Assembly (NCBI GenBank): GCA_030619405.1
Contig: JAUXBK010000002.1
Coordinates: 1 to 37,904 of the forward strand
DNA: 37,904 bases
Direction of reading: 5' to 3'
Origin: Sedimenticola sp.
GTDB taxonomy: Bacteria > Pseudomonadota > Gammaproteobacteria > Chromatiales > Chromatiaceae
Shown here: positions 31,086 to 37,904 of the stretch, in pieces
Numbering within the stretch: position 1 is the stretch's first letter
Layout: every line of letters starts with the position of its first letter
The notes under the pieces: model-generated
The model's input: only the letters and a program-made list of their open reading frames with translations
What the model was told of the DNA's origin: nothing
Database searches by the model: none
Position numbers and translations under genes: made by a program

Positions 31086-31170
31086 TTCTACTCCTCTGCT
31101 CGATGGTTTCCGTGTATATTGCTCTTCATGGCTCTTTAGGAACACTGGCAAACCCGGTAAAGGAACCATT

Positions 31171-32019
31171 ATGAAACGAGTCGGTGCCCACGTCAGCGCC
31201 AGCGGCGGGGTGGAGAACGCCCCCCTCAACGCGGAGAAGATCGGTGCCCGGGCCTTCGCCTTGTTCACCAAGAACCAGCGGCAGTGGCGGGCAAAGCCCC
31301 TTAGCCAGGGGTGCATCACCGGCTTCAAGGCGAACCTGAAAAAGGTGGGCATCGCCCCCGAGCACGTACTGCCCCACGACAGCTACCTGATCAACCTGGG
31401 GCACCCAGACCCCGTGGCGCTGCAGAAATCACGGGGCGCCTTCCTGGACGAGATGCAACGCTGCGAGCAGCTGGGTTTGCAGATGCTCAACTTTCATCCG
31501 GGCAGCCACCTGAAAAAGATCTCAGAGACGGAGAGCCTGGCCATCGTCGCCGACTCCATCAACCAGACCCTGGATCGGACCAACGGGGTGGCCGCCGTGA
31601 TCGAGAACACCGCCGGCCAGGGCACCAACCTGGGCTACCGCTTCGAGCACCTGAGGGCCATCATCGACCAGGTGGAAGAGAAGTCGCGGGTCGGCGTCTG
31701 CCTCGATACCTGTCACACTTTCACCGCCGGTTACGACCTGCGCACCGAAGCGACCTGCGACACCACCTTTCAAGCGTTCGACGACGTCGTAGGGTTCGAG
31801 TACCTGCGCGGGATGCACCTCAACGACTCCAAGCCGGACCTGGGCTCCCGGGTGGATCGCCACGAGAGCCTCGGCAAGGGCAAACTGGGGTGGACCGTGT
31901 TCCGCTACATCATGAACGACGATCGCTTCGAAGAGATTCCCCTGATCCTGGAGACGGTTGACGACACCCTCTGGGCGGAGGAGATACGCCAGCTCTACGC
32001 CCTGGTCGAAACCGGCTGA
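31171..32019 (+). CDS. nfo: Endonuclease IV (AP endonuclease)
   Basis: A 282-residue TIM-barrel enzyme starting MKRVGAHVSASGGVENAPLNAEKIGARAFALFTKNQRQW. Metal-binding residues are visible in LNFHPGSH, VIENTAGQG, GVCLDTCHTFTAGYD, HLNDSKPDLGSRVDRHESLGKG and PLILETV. Reaction: cleaves DNA 5' of abasic sites using three zinc ions, part of base-excision repair. Length and motifs match E. coli Nfo (285 residues). AAAGGAACC precedes the ATG. It is followed 8 bp later by the MEKHLA gene, with which it likely shares a transcript. Confidence 0.97.
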   Translation: MKRVGAHVSASGGVENAPLNAEKIGARAFALFTKNQRQWRAKPLSQGCITGFKANLKKVGIAPEHVLPHDSYLINLGHPDPVALQKSRGAFLDEMQRCEQLGLQMLNFHPGSHLKKISETESLAIVADSINQTLDRTNGVAAVIENTAGQGTNLGYRFEHLRAIIDQVEEKSRVGVCLDTCHTFTAGYDLRTEATCDTTFQAFDDVVGFEYLRGMHLNDSKPDLGSRVDRHESLGKGKLGWTVFRYIMNDDRFEEIPLILETVDDTLWAEEIRQLYALVETG

Positions 32020-32027
32020 ACCGTGCC

Positions 32028-32510
32028 ATGGACTCCACCCCCATGGAACCCCCCGACGAAAGCCACGGCTTCCATACCGCCCATGCCCGGTTCCTGATCG
32101 ACAGTTACCACCATTGGACCGGCCTGGAACTGATCACCACCGCTGCCGGTCCGGTGGAGACAGCGCGTCGTCTTTACCTGGCGCCGTTTGCCCTGGTCTC
32201 ACACGGCACAGGCTTAGATCCCCCGTTCAACTATGGGAACGAGACTGCGCTGAGGCTGTTCGAGATGTCCTGGGACCGGTTCACACGTACCCCCTCCCGG
32301 CAGTCCGCCGAGCTATCCGACCAGAGACTGCGGGCCGAGCTGATGACCCGGGTCATCCGCGACGGATTCATGCAGGGCTACAGCGGTATCCGGGTCTCCT
32401 CCAGTGGACGCAGGTTCCGCATCGACGATGCTGTAATCTGGAATCTCCTGGATGAAACCGGGAGCTACTGTGGTCAGGCGGCATACCTCAGCCACTGGCA
32501 ATTCCTGTAA
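32028..32510 (+). CDS. MEKHLA-domain protein (PAS-like)
   Basis: The 160-residue protein is one MEKHLA domain: LIDSYHHWTGLELI, LYLAPFALVSHGTGLDPPFNYGNETALRLFEMSWDRFTRTPSRQSAE, then YSGIRVSSSGRRFRIDDAVIWNLLDETGSYCGQAAYLSHWQ. The domain is related to PAS folds and occurs in bacteria and in plant HD-ZIP III factors, where it has a sensory or regulatory role. In bacteria its function is unassigned. It lies 8 bp after nfo on the same strand. The ATG at 32028 may be replaced by the ATG at 32043, since homology only begins around residue 15. Confidence 0.88.
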   Translation: MDSTPMEPPDESHGFHTAHARFLIDSYHHWTGLELITTAAGPVETARRLYLAPFALVSHGTGLDPPFNYGNETALRLFEMSWDRFTRTPSRQSAELSDQRLRAELMTRVIRDGFMQGYSGIRVSSSGRRFRIDDAVIWNLLDETGSYCGQAAYLSHWQFL

Positions 32511-32546
32511 CCGGGGTTGGCTGCGTTGCTACTCCGGAAATAATGG

Positions 32547-32574
32547 TTGAACTTTTCCCTGTAACAGCTATACT
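32547..32574 (+). promoter_or_regulatory. Sigma-70-type promoter of tRNA-Asp
   Basis: TTGAAC (32547-32552) and TATACT (32569-32574) are separated by 16 bp, followed by a GC-rich discriminator CCCGCGC, typical of growth-rate-controlled stable-RNA promoters. The tRNA begins 49 bp after the -10. Confidence 0.65.
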
Positions 32575-32623
32575 CCCGCGCTGCTGAACCAGATGGCTCT
32601 CCAAAGCCTCTGCGTCTTACTGC

Positions 32624-32700
32624 GGAGCGGTAGTTCAGTTGGTTAGAATACCGGCCTGTCACGCCGGGGGTCGCGGGTTCGAGTCCCGTCCGCTCCGCCA
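32624..32700 (+). tRNA. tRNA-Asp (GTC)
   Basis: A complete 77-nt cloverleaf: acceptor GGAGCGG pairs with CCGCTCC, D-arm TAGTTCAGTTGGTTAGAATA, anticodon stem-loop CCGGCCTGTCACGCCGG with anticodon GTC (32658-32660), T-arm with GGTTCGAGTCC, and an encoded CCA end. It is nearly identical to E. coli tRNA-Asp. No attachment-site duplication or integrase is seen next to it. Confidence 0.97.
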
Positions 32701-32724
32701 TCTCCCCCCCTTTCTAGGAGCCTG

Positions 32725-33603
32725 TTACCGGCCGATCCCCTTGCGCACGTAGACATCGTAGCGGGTATTCGGGCTTTCGATTGACATGGTTGGGGAAGCG
32801 TCCCCCAGGTACCCGGCCTGCGTCGGGCGCTTCACCACCACCCGATAGCCGGCACGGCCCCGGGCCGCCTGCAGCAGCGCTTCGCTGTCCGGGTCGTCGC
32901 CCACCAGCGCTCGGAACAGGCTCATCTCCTTCTTCACCCGGGCCGATTTCCTGCGGTGCGGGTACATAGGGTCGAGATAGACCACATCCGGCGCATCCCG
33001 TTCCGACAACCGTTCCAGATAACGGATGGCATCCGCGTGGCGCACGATCATACGCTGCGCAATCGCCCGGAGTTCCGGATCCTCCGCCGCCCGCGCCCGC
33101 CGCACCCCGTCCTCCAGCAGCGCCCAGATTACCGGAGAGCGCTCCAGCAGGGTCAGCTCACACCCCAGGGCGGCCAGCACGAAACCATCTCTGCCCATTC
33201 CCGCCGTCGCATCCAGCACCCGGGGACGCCAGCCCCGTTTCAAACCCGCTGCCCGGGCCAGCGGCTGACTCACCCCGCCCCCGAAACGGCGCCGGTGGGC
33301 GGCACGGCCGGCAGTGAAATCCACGTAGACCGACCCGGTGGCACCCGGACCCTGCGGCCGCAACTCCAGCCGTTCGCGGGTGACCAGCAGCAGCAAACCA
33401 CAGCTGCAGTCTGCTGCCGGGACAAGCGGCAGTTTCAGAATCTCCGCGAGATGCGAGGCCATCCCGGATTCTCGTTCAGACTCGGCGGCAACGATGGTAC
33501 CACCCCCGTTTCCTGCCGGAAAAAGAGTCTGCGTGTCCATGTTTTCGACTGCAGTCATACGGTGCCCGCGCGCTCCACCGTTACGCCTGGCTGGCGCTGC
33601 CAT
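32725..33603 (-). CDS. rsmJ: RsmJ, 16S rRNA (guanine1516-N2)-methyltransferase
   Basis: SAM-dependent methyltransferase with FTAGRAAHRRRFGGG, the SAM loop VLDATAGMGRDGFVLAALGCELTLLERSP, and the catalytic VVYLDPMYPHRRKSARVKKEM motif specific to RsmJ (YhiQ). It methylates N2 of G1516 in 16S rRNA. At 292 residues it is about 40 longer than E. coli RsmJ; the extra N-terminus (MAAPARRNGGARG) is low-complexity, so translation may really begin at an internal ATG such as M16 or M23. It is convergent with tRNA-Asp. Confidence 0.93.
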   Translation of the reverse strand: MAAPARRNGGARGHRMTAVENMDTQTLFPAGNGGGTIVAAESERESGMASHLAEILKLPLVPAADCSCGLLLLVTRERLELRPQGPGATGSVYVDFTAGRAAHRRRFGGGVSQPLARAAGLKRGWRPRVLDATAGMGRDGFVLAALGCELTLLERSPVIWALLEDGVRRARAAEDPELRAIAQRMIVRHADAIRYLERLSERDAPDVVYLDPMYPHRRKSARVKKEMSLFRALVGDDPDSEALLQAARGRAGYRVVVKRPTQAGYLGDASPTMSIESPNTRYDVYVRKGIGR

Positions 33604-33702
33604 TTGAGTTTCTTCTCGTCGTAGACCGGAAAGGAGGGTATTTTAGGCTACGGTATACCGAATTCTCAAGTAAGCGGCATCCTTGGTGCCTATGGTAGGA
33701 AC

Positions 33703-33738
33703 ATGGGGCGCAATCCAATCCGGTTTCAGAAACAAGGG
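33703..33738 (+). pseudogene. Possible IS1595-type transposase N-terminal scrap
   Basis: ATG opens a frame MGRNPIRFQKQG, like the first residues of IS1595-family transposases (MxRNxIQFQxGLS). Similarity ends after about 12 codons. It lies in the 204-bp gap upstream of the toxin-antitoxin pair. The match is too short to be sure. Confidence 0.3.
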
Positions 33739-33807
33739 ATCGACCACATGAAGGCGATCCTCATACATCATGTTACACTACATTATATTTTATGATGGAG
33801 TTACTCT

Positions 33808-34038
33808 ATGCATCGTACACAGATCCAACTCGAAGAGCGTCAGTACCGCTACCTTTCCATCCGGTCCGGCAAGACCGGCAAGAGCCTCAGTGCGCAGATT
33901 CGTGAAATGATAGAAGAGCAAATGCTGGCCCGGCCCGATCCGGACGATCCACTGTGGGACATCGTTGGGATGTCGGAAGGCGACGATGCGCCCGTAGCCC
34001 GGGAGCATGATCAATACTTGTACGGAGAGCCCCGGTGA
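33808..34038 (+). CDS. Ribbon-helix-helix-type antitoxin (VapB-like)
   Basis: A 76-residue protein starting MHRTQIQLEERQYRYLSIRSGKTGKSLSAQIREMIEEQM: a short beta strand then two helices, as in RHH/CopG DNA-binding antitoxins. The acidic C-terminal half (RPDPDDPLWDIVGMSEGDDAPV) would wrap and inhibit the toxin. The GTG of the PIN toxin overlaps its stop by 4 bp. Known behaviour of such pairs: the antitoxin represses its own operon; the AT-rich stretch just upstream (33768-33793, with CATCAT...ATGATG) could be the operator. GGAG precedes the ATG. Confidence 0.85.
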   Translation: MHRTQIQLEERQYRYLSIRSGKTGKSLSAQIREMIEEQMLARPDPDDPLWDIVGMSEGDDAPVAREHDQYLYGEPR

Positions 34039-34436
34039 AACGAGTCTTCATCGATACCAGCGGCTGGTTCGCCGCGGCATCCCGGAGAGACTATGATCAT
34101 CCGGCGGTCAAGCAATACCTGAAAGAGAGCACACCACCACTGCTGACGACCGACTATGTGGCCGACGAATCGGCGACCCTGTTTCTTTCGCGTCTTGGAC
34201 ATGCTGCCGCGGTACGCTTTCTGGACTCCCTCCAGGCCAGTCCCCGTATTGAATTGATCTATTTGAAGCAGCAATCCATCGAGGCGGCAATGCGGCTGTT
34301 CCGTGAACGTCCGGACAAGGGCTGGAGCCTCACGGACTGCACATCGTTCGTTATCATGAAAGAGCTGGGGCTGGATACCGCATTGGCTTTGGATGACCAC
34401 TTCCGTCAAGCGGGGTTTATCACCGTACCGACGTAA
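34035..34436 (+). CDS. PIN-domain ribonuclease toxin (VapC-like)
   Basis: A 133-residue PIN domain: VFIDTSGW (D7), DYVADESATL (D44/E45), GWSLTDCTSFVIM (D101) and ALDDHF (D120/D121) give the four-acid active site that binds Mg or Mn. Family knowledge: VapC-type toxins cut tRNAs or rRNA and are held inactive by the cognate antitoxin. The start is GTG, overlapping the antitoxin stop by 4 bp (GTGA), a common coupling that keeps toxin output low. The exact RNA target cannot be inferred. Confidence 0.9.
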   Translation: MKRVFIDTSGWFAAASRRDYDHPAVKQYLKESTPPLLTTDYVADESATLFLSRLGHAAAVRFLDSLQASPRIELIYLKQQSIEAAMRLFRERPDKGWSLTDCTSFVIMKELGLDTALALDDHFRQAGFITVPT

Positions 34437-34564
34437 CCGCCCCCGACAAGGTCGGCACCTGCGACGTTGATTTCCACCCTTAGGTCCGTTACCGCTACGT
34501 CCCTGTAGCACTACTCGAGAAGATTCCAACCATATCAATTAAGATCTGACTGTGGAGAGATGCT

Positions 34565-36319
34565 ATGAGCGACAATAACAATCAACCGGGAAAGATTCGG
34601 CGTATAGCCCGCGGAATAGCGCCGGGGCTTGGGACCTTTGCACGCTATGACCGAGCCTGGTTGCGCCCTGACCTGGGCGCAGGCCTGTCCGTGGCGGCCA
34701 TTGCACTGCCTGTCGGTATAGCCTATTCAGACCTCGCGGGCGTTCCTGCCGTAATCGGCATGTACTCAGCCATCTTCCCGTTGCTGGCTTATGCGCTGTT
34801 TGGATCCTCACGCCAGTTGATGACTGGTCCCGACGCCGCGACCTGTATTATGGTGGCGGCAGCTCTCGGGCCACTGGCTGGTGGTGATCCCGACCGGTAT
34901 CTGGCCCTGATGGTGGTTCTGACCCTGATGACGGGTGTTATGTACATCATGGCCGGTTTTATGCGGCTGGGAATTATCGCCGACTTTCTGTCCCGGCCGA
35001 TTCTTACCGGCTATCTGAATGGCGTCGCCCTCATCATCATGGCCGGTCAGCTGCAGAAGCTGTTCGGCTATCGTGGTGAGGCGGCTGAGTTTTTCCCCAA
35101 GCTGGCTGAATTTGTCGACAAGTTCGATCAAACCCATCTACCGACTCTGATTCTCGGCCTCGGTCTGCTCGCAGGCCTGGTTGTTCTTCGTCGCACGGTA
35201 CCAAAATTGCCTGTCGCCCTTGTTGTCGTGATCGCCGGGATTGCCGCGGTGATGGTGTTGGGTCTCGATCAGGGTGGCGTCGCAATACTCGGTAGCGTGC
35301 CCGCGGGGCTGCCTTCAATGAATTTCAAGCTGTTTGATCTGTCTACGTTCAGCATGCTGATTGCCGATGCGGCCGGCATTGTTCTGGTCAGCTTTACCAG
35401 CGGTGTACTGACCGCCAAAAGCTTTGCACGGCGTAATCGCTATGAGATCGACGCTAATCAAGAGCTGTTTGCCTTCGGGGCCTGCAATCTTGCCTCGGGG
35501 CTGGCGCAGGGCTTTCCTGTGACCGGAGCGGATTCCCGCACCGCGGTCAACGACGCCATGGGTGGAAAGACCCAATTGGTGGGTCTTGTGGCGGCTGGCT
35601 CGATGTTGCTGGTATTGTTCTTTCTGACCGGCCCACTTGCGTATATACCCACCGCGGCACTGGCCGCGGTGATTATGGTGTCCGCTTTCGGCCTGTTCGA
35701 CTTTTCGGAGTTGCGTAACCTTTATAAAATCAGCCGCCGTGAGTTCCTGCTCTCGGCTGGAACAACACTGGGTGTGCTGATAGTCGGTGTGCTGCCCGGG
35801 GTATTGCTTGCCGTCGTCTTGTCCCTTCTATGGCTGCTGTTTGTGGTGTCCCGGCCCCATGACGCCATACTGGGGCGAATGAAGGGCATGAAAGGGTTTC
35901 ATAACGTCGCGGACTTACCCGAAGCTACCACCATACCGGGGCTTATCCTGTATCGGTTCGATGCGAACCTGGTGTTTTTCAATGCTGATTTCTTCAAGGA
36001 GCGCGTGCGTACAGTAATCGCCGCCGCGGATACACCGGTGGAGTGGATCGTAGTAGACGCGAGTTCTATCAATGTCATGGATGCCACCGCGATTCAGAAG
36101 ATCGATGAACTTCGTGAAGAGCTGACAGACCAGGGAATCGTGTTCGGCTCTGCCCGTGTGAAACCGAGTCTGGAGAGGTATTTCGAAGCTGACTGGGTGA
36201 GCAAGCGTCGCGAGCACCACGGGAGGTATGTCTTCCACACCCTCAAAGCCGCCGTGCGTGCCTTTAACAACCGGACAGGGCAGGGGCCGGGCCGGCAGCT
36301 GGAATCTTCGCAGGATTGA
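34565..36319 (+). CDS. SulP-family anion transporter with STAS domain
   Basis: A 584-residue protein. SLC26/SulP core of about 12-14 helices with the signature LRPDLGAGLSVAAIALPVGIAYSDLAGVPAVIGMYSAIFPLLAYALFGSS, RQLMTGPDAATCIMVA and GAFP-like GLAQGFPVTGADSRTAVNDAMGGKTQL, then a cytoplasmic STAS domain (about 445-565) with IVVDASSINVMDATAIQKIDEL. The family moves sulfate, bicarbonate, chloride or other anions, often with H+ or Na+; the substrate is not decided by sequence. A GGAGAG ribosome-binding site precedes the ATG. No carbonic anhydrase is fused or adjacent. It has its own 128-bp upstream gap after the toxin gene. Confidence 0.93.
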   Translation: MSDNNNQPGKIRRIARGIAPGLGTFARYDRAWLRPDLGAGLSVAAIALPVGIAYSDLAGVPAVIGMYSAIFPLLAYALFGSSRQLMTGPDAATCIMVAAALGPLAGGDPDRYLALMVVLTLMTGVMYIMAGFMRLGIIADFLSRPILTGYLNGVALIIMAGQLQKLFGYRGEAAEFFPKLAEFVDKFDQTHLPTLILGLGLLAGLVVLRRTVPKLPVALVVVIAGIAAVMVLGLDQGGVAILGSVPAGLPSMNFKLFDLSTFSMLIADAAGIVLVSFTSGVLTAKSFARRNRYEIDANQELFAFGACNLASGLAQGFPVTGADSRTAVNDAMGGKTQLVGLVAAGSMLLVLFFLTGPLAYIPTAALAAVIMVSAFGLFDFSELRNLYKISRREFLLSAGTTLGVLIVGVLPGVLLAVVLSLLWLLFVVSRPHDAILGRMKGMKGFHNVADLPEATTIPGLILYRFDANLVFFNADFFKERVRTVIAAADTPVEWIVVDASSINVMDATAIQKIDELREELTDQGIVFGSARVKPSLERYFEADWVSKRREHHGRYVFHTLKAAVRAFNNRTGQGPGRQLESSQD

Positions 36320-36402
36320 GATGTTACGCTCCCGCGTGGGAATATATCCGCAGACGCTGTGCGTTGATGAATATGCTGTCCATGATACGAGGGGATTACT
36401 GA

Positions 36403-36573
36403 GCGCTCACCCAGCAGATCCCCGTACTGTTCCGCCAATTCGTTCAGGTTCGCCAGTATCCGGCTCCAGCGCCGGCGGGCTGATCCGATCACCTCACCGG
36501 CCGCCGCCTGCTTGGCGGCCAGGATGGCGCTGTTCTGGCCTATTGAATACGGGGCCAGGAAGTCTGAGGCTAC
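36403..36573 (-). pseudogene. Decayed coding fragment of unknown family
   Basis: On the minus strand a frame reads VASDFLAPYSIGQNSAILAA then KQAAAGEVIGSARRRWSRIL and ANLNELAEQYGDLLGER, with regular helical periodicity and codon use like real genes. It has no start of its own and is cut off on its 5' side near the family ii element at 36590. It merges leftwards into the sulP antisense strand. It is probably the relic of a helical protein gene; I recognise no family. Confidence 0.3.
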
Positions 36574-36589
36574 AAAACACGCTATCTAT

Positions 36590-36854
36590 ACCTAGATCCT
36601 GCAAGTGATCGTGCTTACAGAGTGCAAAATATTGATTCGTAGAGCGAATTTGCGACTGAGTGGAATCCTTGTTGTGATTTCCAAGGGAGCAAATATCGCT
36701 ATACAGATCAAGAGCTTGTGCTATGTTGTAACCGTTCAGTCCCCCTACCGTTTTGAACCCCTCACCCCAACCCTCTCCCTGAGGGAGAGGGGATTTGAGG
36801 AGGGGGGACTGAACGGTTACGCTATGTGAGTGTGAGCACTTGCAGGATCTAGGT
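36590..36854. mobile_element. Palindromic MITE, family ii, copy carrying a nested insertion
   Basis: ACCTAGATCCTGCAAGTG ends at 36590 and, inverted, at 36854. After removing the nested 93-bp element and one 8-bp duplicate, about 164 bp remain, the size of the copy at 30126. Stem segments pair within the copy (ATTTGC with GCAAAT) although their sequence differs from the other copy. Confidence 0.75.
36728..36820. mobile_element. Nested 93-bp MITE (family v), IS66-like ends
   Basis: Perfect 18-bp ends GTAACCGTTCAGTCCCCC and its complement, enclosing a CCCTCTCCCTGAGGGAGAGG palindrome. It is flanked by GCTATGTT (36720-36727) and GCTATGTG (36821-36828), an 8-bp target duplication with one change; the uninterrupted sister copy has GCTATGTG at the same point. 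The GTAA terminus and 8-bp duplication suggest mobilisation by an IS66-type transposase. Confidence 0.8.
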
Positions 36855-37016
36855 ATTACTCTGAGCCCCACAATCGTGAATCCATTCAACGCTTTTCATA
36901 ATCCCTTTTGGGGGCGGTTGTTTTTTTCATACGGCTTCGCTGCTGTAACGCACTTACAAATCCATCGCCGCTATTCTAAACTGAGAAAGTGATCATCAGG
37001 GTTAGGAATTGGTGCC

Positions 37017-37553
37017 ATGCTTTCACCCGAAGAGTTGCCACACTATGTTTATGCCGATTATCGCTTATGGGAGGGTCGTTGGGAGTTGATTGAAGGCATA
37101 CCTTATGCAATGACGCCTTCTCCCAATTTTCGTCACCAGAAGATAAGCCAGAAAATAGCCCGACTCCTGGATGAGTCCCTTGATAACTGCAAACATTGCC
37201 AAGCTGTTTTGCCGGTGGACTGGAAGGTTTCGGACGATACGGTCCTTCAACCAGACAATATGGTCATCTGTTACCGTCCTTCCGGTGATTTTCTCTTCAA
37301 GGCCCCGTCGCTGATCTTTGAAATCCTGTCACCCTCTACATCCGGGAAGGATCGAAAGACGAAATATTCGATCTATGAGCGGGAGGGTGTCGTCTTTTAT
37401 TGCATTGTCGATCCCGAAAACAGTGTGTCAAAGATCTACCGGCTACGCGATGGCCGCTATATCAAGCAGATGGACGCGACAGATGAGACCTTCGAATTCG
37501 ACCTGGGCAAGTGCAGTATCGATCTTGATTTTTCACAGATATGGAAGGAGTAA
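37017..37553 (+). CDS. Uma2-family (DUF820) PD-(D/E)XK endonuclease-like protein
   Basis: A 178-residue protein with the Uma2 pattern: WELIEGIPYAMTPSPNFRHQKISQKIARLL, VLPVDWKVSDDTVLQPDNMVI with the catalytic Asp, then PSLIFEILSPSTSGKDRKTKYSIYEREGV, giving the E-x-L...K core. The fold is that of restriction-like nucleases. The family is expanded in cyanobacteria and scattered in other phyla and is often linked with mobile DNA; its biological role is unproven. AGGA lies upstream of the ATG. It sits between a MITE-rich gap and a decayed ORF, with more AT-rich sequence than the neighbouring genes, suggesting acquisition by transfer. Confidence 0.88.
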   Translation: MLSPEELPHYVYADYRLWEGRWELIEGIPYAMTPSPNFRHQKISQKIARLLDESLDNCKHCQAVLPVDWKVSDDTVLQPDNMVICYRPSGDFLFKAPSLIFEILSPSTSGKDRKTKYSIYEREGVVFYCIVDPENSVSKIYRLRDGRYIKQMDATDETFEFDLGKCSIDLDFSQIWKE

Positions 37554-37656
37554 TCTTCCATTTGGATTTCCGCAAAACGGGATCACGATATGCATTTAAT
37601 CTTACTTTCCGCGCCTCTGGTTTGGAGCTTTTCCTTATTTTATCGGCTTCATTTTT

Positions 37657-37902
37657 TCAGTGTGAAGACCAATAATCACTTTCAGATATATCCATGTACT
37701 CCAGTATAGTCTTGTGAGTGTCAGTAAGCTCGTCCTTGAATTCTTCTACGACTTGTTCGTTTTCGATAATCGAATAGGTGGAAACCGGCTCGAAAACGTC
37801 GATAATTTTATTCTACAGCGTCAGAATGTGGTTGGATTGGGAGTTAGTACTAGCGATCGGGTACGCAATTTCTAGCAAAAACGGCGAATTGGCGGCCCAA
37901 TA
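37657..37902 (-). pseudogene. 3' end of an unidentified gene with an in-frame TAG
   Basis: The minus strand, entering from the window edge, reads YWAANSPFLLEIAYPIASTN and so on to an in-frame TAG (37813-37815). It then continues open as NKIIDVFEPVSTYSIIENEQ and VVEEFKDELTDTHKTILEYM to TGA at 37657-37659. The downstream part has strongly protein-like composition but no start codon before an internal ATG near its end. It is either a pseudogene or two fragments. I recognise no family. The 103 bp between Uma2 and this remnant show nothing. Confidence 0.4.
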
Positions 37903-37904
37903 CA

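Noticed and set aside
31086..31352. N-terminal extension of TcdA to 31352
   Set aside because: It would overlap the divergent nfo gene, lacks family similarity, and a strong GAGGAG site supports the GTG at 31085.
32624..32700. tRNA-Asp as attachment site of an integrated island
   Set aside because: No repeated tRNA 3' end and no integrase are visible within the window on either side.

Overview
The window reads as a chromosomal segment of a fairly GC-rich gammaproteobacterium. The evidence is UbiT/UbiU/UbiV, RsmJ, TcdA, Nfo and MobA homologues of gammaproteobacterial type, ATP-dependent PEP carboxykinase beside pyruvate phosphate dikinase, and many small repeats associated with GxxExxY genes. 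An environmental sulfur-oxidiser-like lineage is plausible, but no gene here proves it. There is one tRNA-Asp, no rRNA and no CRISPR array.

Layout. 1-6.9 kb: a compact plus-strand cluster of a radical SAM protein, a 34-residue membrane peptide, an XpaC-like membrane protein, TelA, an SPFH/GYF protein and a double-zinc-ribbon membrane protein. It resembles the parts of Bacillus-type membrane-stress modules, with an added radical SAM enzyme. 7.4-12.1 kb: NhaA, then O2-independent ubiquinone hydroxylation (UbiU, UbiV, and UbiT on the other strand) and MobA, a set that fits anaerobic respiration. 12.4-20 kb: PckA and PpdK (the PEP node) enclose a DUF4124 protein, a membrane Cache sensor fused to a Schlafen/AlbA_2 domain, a response-regulator stub and a SleB-type hydrolase. 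20.2-26.6 kb: ValS carrying two in-frame insertions, a cupin, an FmdB-like zinc-ribbon protein, a DUF2780 lipoprotein-like protein, a membrane thioredoxin and a YihY/BrkB protein. 27-32.7 kb: an ACP-FAAL-PlsC fusion, TcdA, Nfo, a MEKHLA protein and tRNA-Asp. 32.7-37.9 kb: RsmJ, a VapBC-like toxin-antitoxin pair, a SulP transporter, a Uma2 nuclease and decayed coding remnants.

The intergenic DNA is the most unusual part. At least six small non-autonomous element families occur, several nested inside each other, and target-site duplications (TSDs) can be read directly. (i) GxxExxY-associated elements with long CCGCGGATT-containing inverted ends occur at four loci, three with decayed PD-(D/E)XK_3 gene remnants. 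(ii) A 164-165 bp palindrome with ACCTAGATCCTGCAAGT ends. (iii) GTAACTTCTCA-ended elements with 8-bp duplications. (iv) GAGGxTCTTGCAAAAT-ended elements. (v) A 93-bp GTAACCGTTCAG element inserted inside a family ii copy. (vii) An 87-bp element that duplicated the stop codon of the cupin gene. A related short repeat appears to have been captured in-frame within valS. Start codons were chosen by ribosome-binding site, signal peptide or family numbering where possible; uncertain ones are flagged.
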